The notes below the pieces were generated by a model. It was not told the DNA's origin. It made no database searches and saw only the letters and a program-made list of their open reading frames with translations. From Actinomycetota bacterium (lineage in GTDB: Bacteria; Actinomycetota; Acidimicrobiia; Acidimicrobiales; RAAP-2): DNA of 47,120 bases. Shown in pieces: positions 31,575 through 42,357 of the stretch; positions within the stretch are counted from its first letter, which is position 1, and each line of letters begins with the position of its first letter. The translations under genes and the position numbers were made by a program. The stretch is taken from contig JAJPJD010000008.1 in assembly GCA_021324355.1 (NCBI GenBank), forward strand, positions 1 through 47,120, in the 5' to 3' direction.

Positions 31575-32546
31575 GTGGAGCTGATCCCGAAACGCAAGCT
31601 CGAGCTCGTGTCGGGACGCTCGAACCGTCCGCTCGCCGAGGCCATCGCCCGCCACCTCGGGGTCGAGCTGGGCGAGCCCAACCTCCGGGAGTTCGCCAAC
31701 GGCGAGATCTACTGCCGCTACGACGCCTCGATCCGGGGCCACGACGTCTTCATCATCCAGACCCATTCGCGGCCGGTCAACGACTCGCTGATGGAGCAGC
31801 TGATCATGATCGACGCCGCCAAGCGAGCCTCGGCCAAGACCATCACTGCGATCTGCCCCTGCTACGGCTACGCCCGTCAGGACCGCAAGTCGACCAGCCG
31901 GGAGCCGATCACCGCCAAGCTGGTGGCCGACCTGCTGCAGGCGGCCGGGGTCGACCGGGTGGTGAGCGTGGACCTCCACGCCGGGGCCATCCAGGGGTTC
32001 TTCGACGTGCCCTTCGACCACTTGCGGGCGAGCCCGGTGCTCGAGGAGTACCTGCGCACCCGGGCCGGGGGCGACCTGGTCATCGTGGCCCCCGACGCGG
32101 GCCGAGTCCGGGTCGCCGAGGGCTTCGCCCAGCAGCTCAACGCCGATCTGGCCCTGGTCCACAAGCGCCGCCCGACCGGGACCTTCAACCAGGTCGAGGT
32201 GCGCCACGTGGTCGGCGAGGTCGAAGGGCGCCACTGCGTCCTCGTGGACGACATGATCGACACCGCCTCGACCATCTGTGCGGCCGCCGAGCGGCTGGCC
32301 GATGCCGGTGCGGCCGACATCTGGGCCATGGCCACCCACGGGGTGTTCTCCGAGCCCGCGGTCGAACGGCTGGAGAAGGCGCCGGTGTCCCGGGTGGTGG
32401 TGACCGATACCCTGCCGGTGCCCGAGGACGTCCGGTTCGAGAAGCTCGAGGTGCTCTCGGTGGCCAAGATCATCGCCGACGCGATCAACGCCGTCTTCGC
32501 CGAGACCTCGGTGTCGGAGATCTTCGGGGGCGCCAACCAGGTCTGA
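31575..32546 (+). CDS. prs: Ribose-phosphate pyrophosphokinase
   Basis: 323 residues, standard length. It makes PRPP for nucleotide, His and Trp synthesis. KLELVSGRSNRPLAEAIA begins the first domain; REFANGEIYCRYDASIRGHD, ICPCYGYARQDRKSTSREPI and VVSVDLHAGAIQGFFDVPFD are the ATP/metal region; the PRPP loop is VLVDDMIDTAST (Ser replaces the common Gly). TAGGTT (31562-31567) lies 7 nt before the GTG, so this gene has its own leaderless promoter between glmU and prs, a typical actinobacterial pair. Confidence 0.96.
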   Translation: MELIPKRKLELVSGRSNRPLAEAIARHLGVELGEPNLREFANGEIYCRYDASIRGHDVFIIQTHSRPVNDSLMEQLIMIDAAKRASAKTITAICPCYGYARQDRKSTSREPITAKLVADLLQAAGVDRVVSVDLHAGAIQGFFDVPFDHLRASPVLEEYLRTRAGGDLVIVAPDAGRVRVAEGFAQQLNADLALVHKRRPTGTFNQVEVRHVVGEVEGRHCVLVDDMIDTASTICAAAERLADAGAADIWAMATHGVFSEPAVERLEKAPVSRVVVTDTLPVPEDVRFEKLEVLSVAKIIADAINAVFAETSVSEIFGGANQV

Positions 32547-32574
32547 CCTCGCCAGGGCGCCTCCCGGCGCCGGG

Positions 32575-32685
32575 TAGCCTTGGGGCCGAGCGCGGTGGCA
32601 GGGCCGCCAGGCGGCCGAGACCCTGCGCCAGCACGTGAGCGGCGGCCGGGTGCGTCGCCCACCCGGCCCGAGGAGAGAGGGACCG
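32575..32685 (+). promoter_or_regulatory. Promoter and hairpin-rich leader of rplY
   Basis: A -10 hexamer TAGCCT (32575-32580) would start a leader of about 100 nt. It contains GGCCG-CCAGG-CGGCC (32602-32616), which competes with an outer CAGGG/CCCTG pairing (32599-32603/32621-32625). A very stable hairpin GGCCGGGTG/CACCCGGCC (32644-32652/32660-32668) lies directly before the ribosome-binding site AGGAGAGAGG (32671-32680). Most genes here have no leader, so a structured one before a ribosomal-protein gene suggests autoregulation. Confidence 0.45.
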
Positions 32686-33333
32686 ATGCCCGAGATCGTC
32701 TTGGAGGCCCAGCTGGGCCGGCCTACCGGGACCCGCGCCGCCCGCCGGCTCCGCCGGGCCGGCATGGTCCCGGGGATCATCTACGGCCACGGCACCGAGC
32801 CGGTGTCGGTGGCGGTTGGCGCCAAGGACCTGCGCAGCGCGCTGAGCGGCGACGCCGGGACCAATGCGCTGTTGTCGCTGCGAGCCGGGACCAAGACCTA
32901 CCTGACCATGGCCCGGGAGCTCCAGCGCCATCCGGTGCGCGGGACGGTGACCCACGTCGACTTCGTCGTGGTCCGCCGGGACGAGGTCATCTCGGCCGAG
33001 GTCCCGATCAGCCTGGTCGGCGAGGCGGTCGAGGTCGCCCATGGCGACGGCATGGTCGAGCAGCAGCTGTTCAGCCTGTCGGTGCGGGCGAGACCGGCCG
33101 ACATCCCCCACGCGGTCGAGCTCGATGTCTCGGGGCTGACCATCGGCAGCGCCCTGCGGGTGGCCGACCTGGCCCTCCCGCCCGGCGTCGAGGTGGACGC
33201 CGACCCCGAGACCACGGTCGTCGTCGGCCACCCGCCGCGGGTGGAGACTGCGGCTGCGGCGGCTGGGGGCGAGACCGAGGCGCCATCGGCCGAGCCGGCC
33301 GCGCCGGCCGAGACGTCCGGCGACGAGGCCTGA
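32686..33333 (+). CDS. rplY: Ribosomal protein bL25, CTC-type
   Basis: 215 residues: the two-domain general-stress (CTC) form. The N-terminal domain, to about residue 95, binds 5S rRNA and starts with the GTRAARRLRRAGMVPGIIYG signature; the TL5/CTC beta domain follows, to about residue 185. The last 30 residues are an Ala/Glu/Pro-rich acidic tail. The ATG has a strong ribosome-binding site and a structured leader. The position between prs and pth is the usual one in bacteria. Confidence 0.94.
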   Translation: MPEIVLEAQLGRPTGTRAARRLRRAGMVPGIIYGHGTEPVSVAVGAKDLRSALSGDAGTNALLSLRAGTKTYLTMARELQRHPVRGTVTHVDFVVVRRDEVISAEVPISLVGEAVEVAHGDGMVEQQLFSLSVRARPADIPHAVELDVSGLTIGSALRVADLALPPGVEVDADPETTVVVGHPPRVETAAAAAGGETEAPSAEPAAPAETSGDEA

Positions 33334-33402
33334 CCCCTGGCGCGCCTGCACCTGCATCGCTCGGCCACGGCGCCCCGCCGTGGCACCCCCGCCGACCTGC
33401 TG

Positions 33403-33975
33403 GTGGTTGGGCTCGGGAATCCCGGAGCGCAGTTCGCGCGGACCAGGCACAACGCCGGGGCCGATGTGGTGGCCGAGCTGGCGCGCCGCCACGGGACCGG
33501 CCGGCTCCGGGTGCTGCGGGCCCAGCGGGCCGCGGTGGAGGAGGTTCGGGTCGGGGACCAGCGGGTCGCGCTGGCCGTGCCGACCACCTACATGAACGAC
33601 TCGGGGAGCGCCGTGGCGCCGCTGGTCCGGCGGTTCGGCATCGAGGATCCCCGGTCCCTGGTGGTCGTGCACGACGAGCTCGACCTCCCACCTGGTGCAC
33701 TGCAGGTGAAGGCGGGCGGCGGCCTGGCCGGCCACAACGGCCTGCGGTCCATCGAGGCACACCTGCACACCACGGACTTCGTCCGGGTCCGCATCGGGAT
33801 CGGCAAGCCCCGCAGTGGGTCCGGGGCCGACCACGTCCTCGACCGGCCGCCGCCGGCCGAGCGGGCGCTGCTCGAGGAGGCCATCGTCCGGGCCGCGGAC
33901 GCGGTCGAGGTGATCGTGACTGACGGGATCACTGCCGCCATGAGCCGGTTCAACGCCCGGGTGTCCGACCGCTGA
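33403..33975 (+). CDS. pth: Peptidyl-tRNA hydrolase
   Basis: 190 residues as annotated. It releases peptides from prematurely dropped peptidyl-tRNA. Catalytic and tRNA-contact residues are visible: VGLGNPG, RTRHNAG (catalytic His), YMNDSGSAV (Asn), VVHDELDLPPG (catalytic Asp) and GGLAGHNGLRSI (Asn). The start is uncertain: GTG at 33403 gives MVGLGNPG, which clips the first beta strand. The frame is open back to the rplY stop and reads LLVVGLGNPG, but contains no ATG, GTG or TTG upstream; a CTG at 33337 would give a normal N-terminus. mfd starts 1 nt after its stop. Confidence 0.9.
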   Translation: MVGLGNPGAQFARTRHNAGADVVAELARRHGTGRLRVLRAQRAAVEEVRVGDQRVALAVPTTYMNDSGSAVAPLVRRFGIEDPRSLVVVHDELDLPPGALQVKAGGGLAGHNGLRSIEAHLHTTDFVRVRIGIGKPRSGSGADHVLDRPPPAERALLEEAIVRAADAVEVIVTDGITAAMSRFNARVSDR

Positions 33976-33976
33976 G

Positions 33977-36900
33977 ATGACCGTGGACGTCGAAGCCGGG
34001 CCACTGGCCCCGTTGGCGCCGCTCGTGCGCTCCCACTCGGCCGTCGCGGCCATCGTGGGCCGGACCGACGCCACCCTCGCCGTCTCGGCCGCGGCGCGAC
34101 CCTTTGCCCTCGCTGGTCTGGCGCAGCTCTCCGAGCTCCGGCCGATGCTGGTGGTCACCCCGACGCTGGCCGATGCCGAGCGATTGGCCGAGGACCTCCG
34201 CTGCTTCGCTGGACCCGACGCGGTGGCGCTGCTCTTGCCCTGGGAGACCCTGCCGCTCGAGCGGGTGAGCCCCGACGTCCACACCATGGGTTCGCGGCTC
34301 GAGGTCCTGTGGCGCCTCTTCGGGTCCGAGCCGGTACCGGGCCGAGGCGAGCTGGCCATGGTGGTCGCCCCGGTGCGCGCCGTGCTGCAGCGGCTCGGCC
34401 CCTGGGCTGACGCAGCCCGGCCGGTGGTCGTGCGGCGGGGCCAGTCAGTCGATCGCGACGACCTGCTGGCGCGCCTCAGCGCGCTCGGCTACCGCCGGGA
34501 GCACCAGGTCGAGCACCGGGGCGAGCTCGCGGCACGCGGCGGGATCGTCGACGTCTTTCCCTCGACCGCCGACGACCCGATCCGGCTCGACCTGTTCGGC
34601 GACGAGGTGGACCGGCTGACCACCTTCGACGTGGCCGACCAGCGCGCCCGGACGCCGCTGGAGCAGGTGGCCATCTTCGGGTGCCGGGAGCTGGTTCCCA
34701 CCCCCGGGCTGCGAACCCGGGCCGCGGCGCTGGTCGGTCGGGGGCCGTTCAGTCGAGGGCAGTGGGAGCGGCTGGCCGACGGGGAGCTCTTCGATGGGAT
34801 GGAGGCCTGGTTGCCGTGGTTGTGCCCCGAGGAGGTCCTCCTTCCCGACCTGCTCGGGTCGGGGGCGCGGGTGGTCCTCACCGAGCCCCGCCGGTTGCGC
34901 GACCGGGCGCTCGAGGTCGTCGACGAGGAGGGGGCGCTCACCGAGACCCTGGCCAAGACCTGGGGAGCGGGTGCCGAGCCAGACCCTCTGCCCCGGCTGC
35001 ACCTGGGTTTCGAGCGGCTGCTGGCCCGGACCGAGGCCGCCGTGGTGTCGATGCCGGCGGTGGCCGACGCCCCCGAGACCCCGGCCCTGGCGGCCGGCGC
35101 GGTGCCGCCGGTCGCCGGCGACCCCGGACGGCTGGCCGAACAGGTGGTGGCGTGGGCAGGGCGGGGGTTCGCAGTGGTCGTCTGCACCTCGAGCCCGTTG
35201 GCCGCCCAGCGCGTCTCGGACCTGTTGTCAGGGGAGGGGGTGCAGGCCCCGGTGCTGCCCTCGGCTGAGACCAGGCCGGGGGTCGCGGTGGTGGTCGCCC
35301 CCCTCTCGGCGGGGTTCGTGCTGGAGGAGGCCAAGCTGGCGGTGGTGGCCGAGTCGGACGTGACCGGCCGGCGGGTGCCCCACCGGCGCCCCCGGCCTCG
35401 GTCCCGGCCGGCCGATGGGTTCTTCGACGACCTGGCCCCGGGGAGCTACGTGGTCCACCGCCAGCACGGGGTCGCTCGCTATGCCGGGGTCACCACCCGC
35501 ACCCTCGCCGGCACCACCCGTGACTACCTGGTCTTGGAGTTCCGGGGCAGTGACCGGCTGTACCTTCCGGTGGACCAGATCGATGCCGTCACCCCCTACA
35601 GCGGTGGCGAGACCCCCACCCTGTCCAAGATGGGCGGCGCCGACTGGCAGCGGACCCGGGCCCGGGCCCGGGCGGCGGCCGGCGAGGTCGCGGCCGGGCT
35701 GGTGGCGCTGTACCGCAGGCGGGCCACCATCGCCGGCCACGCCTTCAGCCCCGACACCCCGTGGCAGCGGGAGCTCGAAGCCTCGTTCCCCTACGCCGAG
35801 ACCCCCGACCAGCTGCGGGCGATCGACGAGGTGAAGCAGGACATGGAGTCGGACCGCCCGATGGACCGACTGGTCTGCGGCGACGTCGGCTTCGGCAAGA
35901 CCGAGGTGGCCCTGCGGGCGGTGTTCAAGGCGGTCCAGGACGGGAGGCAGGCAGCCGTCCTGGTGCCGACCACCTTGCTCGCCAGCCAGCATTTCGCGAC
36001 GTTCTCCGAGCGTTTCAAGGGCTTCCCGGTGCGAGTCGAGCTGCTGTCGCGGTTCCTTTCGCCGGCCCAGGCGTCGGAGGTCATCGACGGGCTGGCCGAC
36101 GGCTCGGTGGACGTGGTGGTGGCGACCCATCGGCTGCTGGCCGAGCGGGTCCGGTTCAAGCGCCTGGGGCTGCTCGTGGTCGACGAGGAGCAGCGCTTCG
36201 GGGTGACCCACAAGGAGGCGGTGAAGGCGATGAGCGCCGGGGTCGACGTGCTGACCCTGACCGCCAGCCCGATCCCTCGGACCCTGGAGATGGCGCTTAC
36301 CGGCATCCGCGACCTGTCGATGGTCAACACGCCGCCGGTCGACCGCCAGCCGATCCTGACCTACGTCGGCGAGGAGGACGAGGCGGCGGTGTCGGAGGCC
36401 ATCCGACGAGAGCTGCTCCGGGAGGGCCAGGTCTTCTACCTGCACAACCGGGTCGCCGACATCGAGGCAGTCGCCCGCCGCCTGCGACAGCTGGTCCCCG
36501 AGGCTCGGGTGGCGGTCGCGCACGGCCAGATGGACGAGGGCAGCCTCGAACAGGTGGTGCTCGACTTCTGGGACCAGAAGTACGACGTGCTGGTCTGCAC
36601 CACCATCATCGAGTCCGGCATCGACATGCCGACGGTCAACACCTTGGTGGTCGACCGGGCCGACCTGCTGGGGCTGGGCCAGCTGCACCAGATCCGAGGG
36701 CGGGTCGGCCGCGCCGGGGCGCGGGCCTACGCCTACTTCTTCCACCCGGCCTACCGGGCGCTGAGCGAGGCCGCCTACGAGCGGCTGCGGACCATCGGGG
36801 AGCACACCGAGCTGGGGTCGGGGTTCAAGATCGCGATGCGCGACCTGCAGATCCGAGGAGCTGGCAACCTGCTCGGCCGGGACCAGTCGGGGCACATCGC

Positions 36901-37465
36901 GGCGGTCGGCTACGACCTGTACGTCCAGATGGTCGCCGAGGCGGTGGCGGAGGCCAAGGGGGAACGGGAGGCCGAGCCGCCCAGCGTCTCGATCGATGTG
37001 CCCGGCGACGCCCACCTGCCGGCCGACTACGTCGAGGCCGAGGACGCTCGCCTGGAGGCCTACCGGCGGCTCGCCGCCGCCCGGACCCGAGAGGAGGTCG
37101 ACGACCTCGGGCGCGAGTGGCTCGATCGGTACGGACCGCTCCCGGTGCCGGCCGAGGGGCTCCTCGAGCTGGCCCGGCTCCGGGCGACCTGCCTGCGACT
37201 GGGGGTGACCGAGGTGGCGGTGCTGGCCGGTCGGGCCGCCAGGCGTCGACCGGTGGCCCGAGTCACCGGGATCCGGTTGGCCCCGAGCGCCCAGGCACGC
37301 CTGCACCGCCTGAGCGCCGACGCCACCTACCGTGACCAGCTCAGCCAGCTGCTCGTCCCGCTGGCCGAGCCGGAGCGGGCAGCCCGTGACCTGCGCGTGC
37401 TCCTCGAGCGCTTGGTCCCTGAGACGGGGGAGGGGACCGGGGCCGGTAACATGCCGGGCGCGTGA
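33977..37465 (+). CDS. mfd: Transcription-repair coupling factor
   Basis: 1162 residues, full length. Mfd removes stalled RNA polymerase and recruits UvrA. A UvrB-like N-terminal module spans about residues 1-350 (LPWETLPLE, RGGIVDVFPSTADDPIRLD). The CarD-like polymerase-interaction domain begins near 484 (LAPGSYVVHRQHGVARYAG). Translocase motifs follow: Walker A GDVGFGKTEVA near 635, DEEQRFG near 737, TASPIPRTLEMAL, and RGRVGRAGARAYAY. The C-terminal regulatory domain ends near the stop. It starts 1 nt after pth and overlaps the SurA-like gene by 4 nt. Confidence 0.97.
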   Translation: MTVDVEAGPLAPLAPLVRSHSAVAAIVGRTDATLAVSAAARPFALAGLAQLSELRPMLVVTPTLADAERLAEDLRCFAGPDAVALLLPWETLPLERVSPDVHTMGSRLEVLWRLFGSEPVPGRGELAMVVAPVRAVLQRLGPWADAARPVVVRRGQSVDRDDLLARLSALGYRREHQVEHRGELAARGGIVDVFPSTADDPIRLDLFGDEVDRLTTFDVADQRARTPLEQVAIFGCRELVPTPGLRTRAAALVGRGPFSRGQWERLADGELFDGMEAWLPWLCPEEVLLPDLLGSGARVVLTEPRRLRDRALEVVDEEGALTETLAKTWGAGAEPDPLPRLHLGFERLLARTEAAVVSMPAVADAPETPALAAGAVPPVAGDPGRLAEQVVAWAGRGFAVVVCTSSPLAAQRVSDLLSGEGVQAPVLPSAETRPGVAVVVAPLSAGFVLEEAKLAVVAESDVTGRRVPHRRPRPRSRPADGFFDDLAPGSYVVHRQHGVARYAGVTTRTLAGTTRDYLVLEFRGSDRLYLPVDQIDAVTPYSGGETPTLSKMGGADWQRTRARARAAAGEVAAGLVALYRRRATIAGHAFSPDTPWQRELEASFPYAETPDQLRAIDEVKQDMESDRPMDRLVCGDVGFGKTEVALRAVFKAVQDGRQAAVLVPTTLLASQHFATFSERFKGFPVRVELLSRFLSPAQASEVIDGLADGSVDVVVATHRLLAERVRFKRLGLLVVDEEQRFGVTHKEAVKAMSAGVDVLTLTASPIPRTLEMALTGIRDLSMVNTPPVDRQPILTYVGEEDEAAVSEAIRRELLREGQVFYLHNRVADIEAVARRLRQLVPEARVAVAHGQMDEGSLEQVVLDFWDQKYDVLVCTTIIESGIDMPTVNTLVVDRADLLGLGQLHQIRGRVGRAGARAYAYFFHPAYRALSEAAYERLRTIGEHTELGSGFKIAMRDLQIRGAGNLLGRDQSGHIAAVGYDLYVQMVAEAVAEAKGEREAEPPSVSIDVPGDAHLPADYVEAEDARLEAYRRLAAARTREEVDDLGREWLDRYGPLPVPAEGLLELARLRATCLRLGVTEVAVLAGRAARRRPVARVTGIRLAPSAQARLHRLSADATYRDQLSQLLVPLAEPERAARDLRVLLERLVPETGEGTGAGNMPGA

Positions 37466-38559
37466 GGCGGCACCCCCTTGTTCTCGGCGCCCTCGCCGTC
37501 GTGCTCGCGGCCGGCGCCGTGGTCGCCGCCGGATCCTTCTCGGTGCCCAGCCAGGCCGCGACCGTCAACGGGGTGTCGATCAGCCGGGCGACACTGGACG
37601 CCCAGCTGGAGGCGATCGCCGACGACGCCGCCTTCAGCTGCTACCTGGCGGCGTCGGTGGCGGTCCGCTCGGGCGGCCTGGCCACCCTGCCGTCGATCAG
37701 CGGCAGCGCCACGTCGACGTTCGACACCGCGTTCGTCGACTTCTGGTTGAGTCAGCAGGTCGACGACCTGCTGATCGAGGGCCTGGCGGCGCGCCAGCAC
37801 CTGGCGATCGACACCGGGGCGCTGGACGCCGGGCGGGCCGACCTCACGAGCTCGATCAACGCGGTCCTGGGGGACGCCGCCGCCAGCAGCGGCCAGGGCG
37901 CGCTGTGCGCGCCGAGCGGCGCCGCGGTGGTCTCCACGCTGCCCCCGAGCATGGTTGCCACCCTGGTCAGGGCCCAGGCCGCAGCCGACCTGGTCCTCTC
38001 GCACGCCGCCGGCTACGGCCTCGGGCCCTCCGAGTTGGCCCGGTACTTCGTGGGCCACCAGGCCCAGTTCCAGACCATCTGTTTGAGCGCCATCCAGGTC
38101 GCGACCCAGGCGACGGCGTCGGCGGTGCGGGCAGCCATCGAGGCCGGCGAGCCGTTCGCGGCGGCCGCCACGGCGGACTCGACCGACCCCACCAGCGCGG
38201 CCGCTGGCGGCGCGCTGGGGTGCTACCAGGCTGACGACGGCGCCTACCCGACCGTGGCCGCCGATGTGAAGGGTCTCGCGGTCGGCCAGGTCAGCCAGCC
38301 GGTGGCCAACAACGGGTCCTACCTCCTGCTGCTGGTGACCGGCGTCAAGCCGGCCTCCTTCGATTCGGTGATCCCGGCCGTGCGCGAGGCCGTCCTCTCG
38401 ATGGGGTCGGCCAAGGCCAGCGCCGAGCTCCGGGCCTTCACCGAGCGGGCCTCGGTCGTTGTCGACCCTCGGTACGGCCGGTGGTCGTCGCGCTCGGGCG
38501 TGGGCATCGCCCCGCCGGCCACCCCCCGCCCGGCCGACCTGCTCGACCCGGGCGTGTGA
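37462..38559 (+). CDS. Exported SurA/parvulin-like peptidyl-prolyl isomerase protein
   Basis: 365 residues. A signal peptide is visible (RRHPLVLGALAVVLAAGAVV, likely cleavage after SVPSQA); no lipobox Cys, unlike related lipoproteins in other actinobacteria. A SurA-N-like helical region begins ATVNGVSISRATLDAQLEAI. A degenerate PpiC-like domain spans about residues 190-295 (AVRAAIEAGEPFAAAATADS, GGALGCYQADDG, VGQVSQPVANNGSYLLLLV). The mfd-SurA-like-mazG order is common in actinobacteria. It probably acts as a chaperone at the outer face of the membrane. GTG overlaps the mfd stop, and TAACAT 9 nt upstream could give a separate promoter. Confidence 0.82.
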   Translation: MRRHPLVLGALAVVLAAGAVVAAGSFSVPSQAATVNGVSISRATLDAQLEAIADDAAFSCYLAASVAVRSGGLATLPSISGSATSTFDTAFVDFWLSQQVDDLLIEGLAARQHLAIDTGALDAGRADLTSSINAVLGDAAASSGQGALCAPSGAAVVSTLPPSMVATLVRAQAAADLVLSHAAGYGLGPSELARYFVGHQAQFQTICLSAIQVATQATASAVRAAIEAGEPFAAAATADSTDPTSAAAGGALGCYQADDGAYPTVAADVKGLAVGQVSQPVANNGSYLLLLVTGVKPASFDSVIPAVREAVLSMGSAKASAELRAFTERASVVVDPRYGRWSSRSGVGIAPPATPRPADLLDPGV

Positions 38560-39947
38560 GGGCGTCGGTGCTGGCACCGACGGTCACCGTCGTCGGGCTG
38601 GGGCCGGGCTCCCCCGAGCAGCTGCCCGAGGCGTCCCGTCGGGTGCTGCTCGGTGCCGACCGGGGCTTCCTGCGCACCGGGCGCCACCCCTCGGCTCGGG
38701 GGCTCGGCCACCTCCCGACCTTCGATCGGCTGTACGAGGAGGGCTCGGACTTCGACCAGCTCTACCGGCGGATCGTCGAGGCGCTGGTCGCCGCCGCTCG
38801 GGCCGAGGCGGCGGCGGGCCGGCGCGTCGTCTACGGGGTCCCCGGTTCGCCGCTGGTCGCGGAGGCCACGGTGGCGATGCTGCGCGCTGACCCCCGGGTG
38901 CGGCTGGAGGTGGTCCCAGCGCTCTCCTTCCTCGACCTGGCCTGGGCCGCCCTCGGCATCGACCCGGTCGCGGCCGGGGTCCAGCTGGTCGACGGGACCC
39001 GGTGCGAGGTCGAGCTGGCCGGCCGCACCGGCCCGTTCCTGGTCGCCCAGTGCTGGTCCAGAGCCGTCCTGTCGCGCCTCAAGCTGGCCGCGGGGTCGGG
39101 CACCGACGAGCCCGGCTCGGCGGTCCTCCTGCACCACCTGGGGCTCCCCGACGAGCAGGTGCTGGAGGTGCCCTGGCACGAGCTGGACCGGGCGCTCGAG
39201 CCCGACCAGCTCACCTCGGTGTTCGTCGCTGGCACCGGCGCCCCGGTGGCAGCCGAGATGGCCCAGCTCGACGAGCTGGTGCGGACGCTGCGGGAGCGCT
39301 GCCCGTGGGACCGAGAGCAGACCCATGCCTCGCTCACGCGCCACCTGGTGGAGGAGACCTACGAGGTCCTCGACGCGATCGACGAGTTGGACCGAGCCGA
39401 GGACCCCGAGCCTGCCGCCCGGGGCGCCGAGCACCTGGAAGAAGAGTTGGGCGACCTGCTGTTCCAGGTGTTCTTCCACGCCCGGCTGGCGGCCGAGGAG
39501 GGATGGTTCACCGTGGCCGACGTGGCCCGAGCCGTCCACGACAAGCTGGTCGGGCGCCACCCCCACGTCTTCGGTGACGCCGCGGCGGCCACGGCCGGGG
39601 AGGTCATGGCCAACTGGGAGGCCATCAAGGCGGCCGAGAAGGGTCGGACCTCGGTCACCGACGGGGTCCCGTCGGCACTGCCGGCGCTCCAGCTCGCCGC
39701 GGAGCTCGAGCGCAAGGCGCGCTCCCTCGGCTTGCCCGACCCGGCGCCGGACCACCGGGCGCGGGTGGAGCGGGCCTTGGACGCGTGGGCCGCGGCGCCC
39801 GGCCCGGACCACCTTGGTGATCTCCTCTACCAGGTGGCTGCCTGGGCCGCATCGGTCGGGGTCGACCCCGAGCAGGCCCTGCGATCCCGAGCCCAGGCCG
39901 CCCGGCGCCGGATCGTGGCCTACGAGCGCGAGCTCGGCACACGCTGA
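38556..39947 (+). CDS. mazG: MazG nucleotide pyrophosphohydrolase fused to a tetrapyrrole-methylase-like domain (YabN type)
   Basis: 463 residues. The N-terminal 220 residues are a tetrapyrrole-methylase fold (VTVVGLGPGSPEQLPEASRR; VVYGVPGSPLVAEATVAML), as in Bacillus YabN. The C-terminal half carries two MazG modules: LRERCPWDREQTHASLTRHL, EETYEVLDAID, EEELGDLLFQVFFHARLA, and later HLGDLLYQVAAWAASVGVD. MazG hydrolyses NTPs and damaged nucleotides to NMP and PPi; the role of the fused domain is not known. Start GTG at 38556 overlaps the SurA-like stop. Confidence 0.93.
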   Translation: MRASVLAPTVTVVGLGPGSPEQLPEASRRVLLGADRGFLRTGRHPSARGLGHLPTFDRLYEEGSDFDQLYRRIVEALVAAARAEAAAGRRVVYGVPGSPLVAEATVAMLRADPRVRLEVVPALSFLDLAWAALGIDPVAAGVQLVDGTRCEVELAGRTGPFLVAQCWSRAVLSRLKLAAGSGTDEPGSAVLLHHLGLPDEQVLEVPWHELDRALEPDQLTSVFVAGTGAPVAAEMAQLDELVRTLRERCPWDREQTHASLTRHLVEETYEVLDAIDELDRAEDPEPAARGAEHLEEELGDLLFQVFFHARLAAEEGWFTVADVARAVHDKLVGRHPHVFGDAAAATAGEVMANWEAIKAAEKGRTSVTDGVPSALPALQLAAELERKARSLGLPDPAPDHRARVERALDAWAAAPGPDHLGDLLYQVAAWAASVGVDPEQALRSRAQAARRRIVAYERELGTR

Positions 39948-39989
39948 GGTCCCAGCACGGCGTTCCCCGATCCGCCGGCGCGCAGTGGC

Positions 39990-41855
<1,866 letters not shown>

Positions 41856-41859
<4 letters not shown>

Positions 41860-42356
41860 GCGCCGCCCGCTTGCCGTCGGGCGGGGACGAAGGCGATCGG
41901 ACGGCAGTTGGCAGGCTCCTCGGTCGCCCCCCCCGGGGACCGTTCCGGGTGGTCCGCCGGCGGCCGGACGGCTCGCCGGTGGTGATCGAGAACGCGCCGA
42001 TCCTCGACGACGGCACCCCGATGCCGACCCGCTACTGGCTCGTCGACCCAGAGCTGCGGGACGCAGTGAGCCGGCTCGAGGCGGCCGGCGGGGTGCGCGC
42101 CGCGGCAGCGGCGGTGGACGCGGCCGAGCTCCGTGCGGCCCACCGGCGCTACGCCGAGTTGCGGGACGCCGCGATCGAACCGGGCCACCGCGGCCCGCGG
42201 CCTTCGGGGGGCGTGGGCGGCACCCGGGCCGGGGTGAAATGCCTCCATGCCCACCTGGCGTTCCTCCTGGCCGGGGGCGCAGATCCGGTGGGTCGCTGGA
42301 CCGCCGAGCGGGTGGCGCCGGTGCTGGCTCGCCTCGGGTTGCTCGAGGGGCGCTGA
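41856..42356 (+). CDS. DUF501 family protein
   Basis: 166 residues. The family core is visible: VGRLLGRPPRGPFRVVRR, VIENAPILDDGTPMPTRYWL, VSRLEAAGGVRAA and GTRAGVKCLHAHLAFLLAGG with the conserved Cys-Leu-His pattern, followed by DPVGRW. Function unknown; it is conserved between ftsB and ppx in actinobacteria, suggesting a link with division or phosphate/stringent metabolism. The start is TTG at 41856, within the ftsB stop (TTGA), implying translational coupling. Confidence 0.88.
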
Positions 42357-42357
42357 G

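Noticed and set aside
35228-37306. Antisense open frame of about 690 codons under mfd
   Set aside because: Shadow of mfd, no recognisable protein features.
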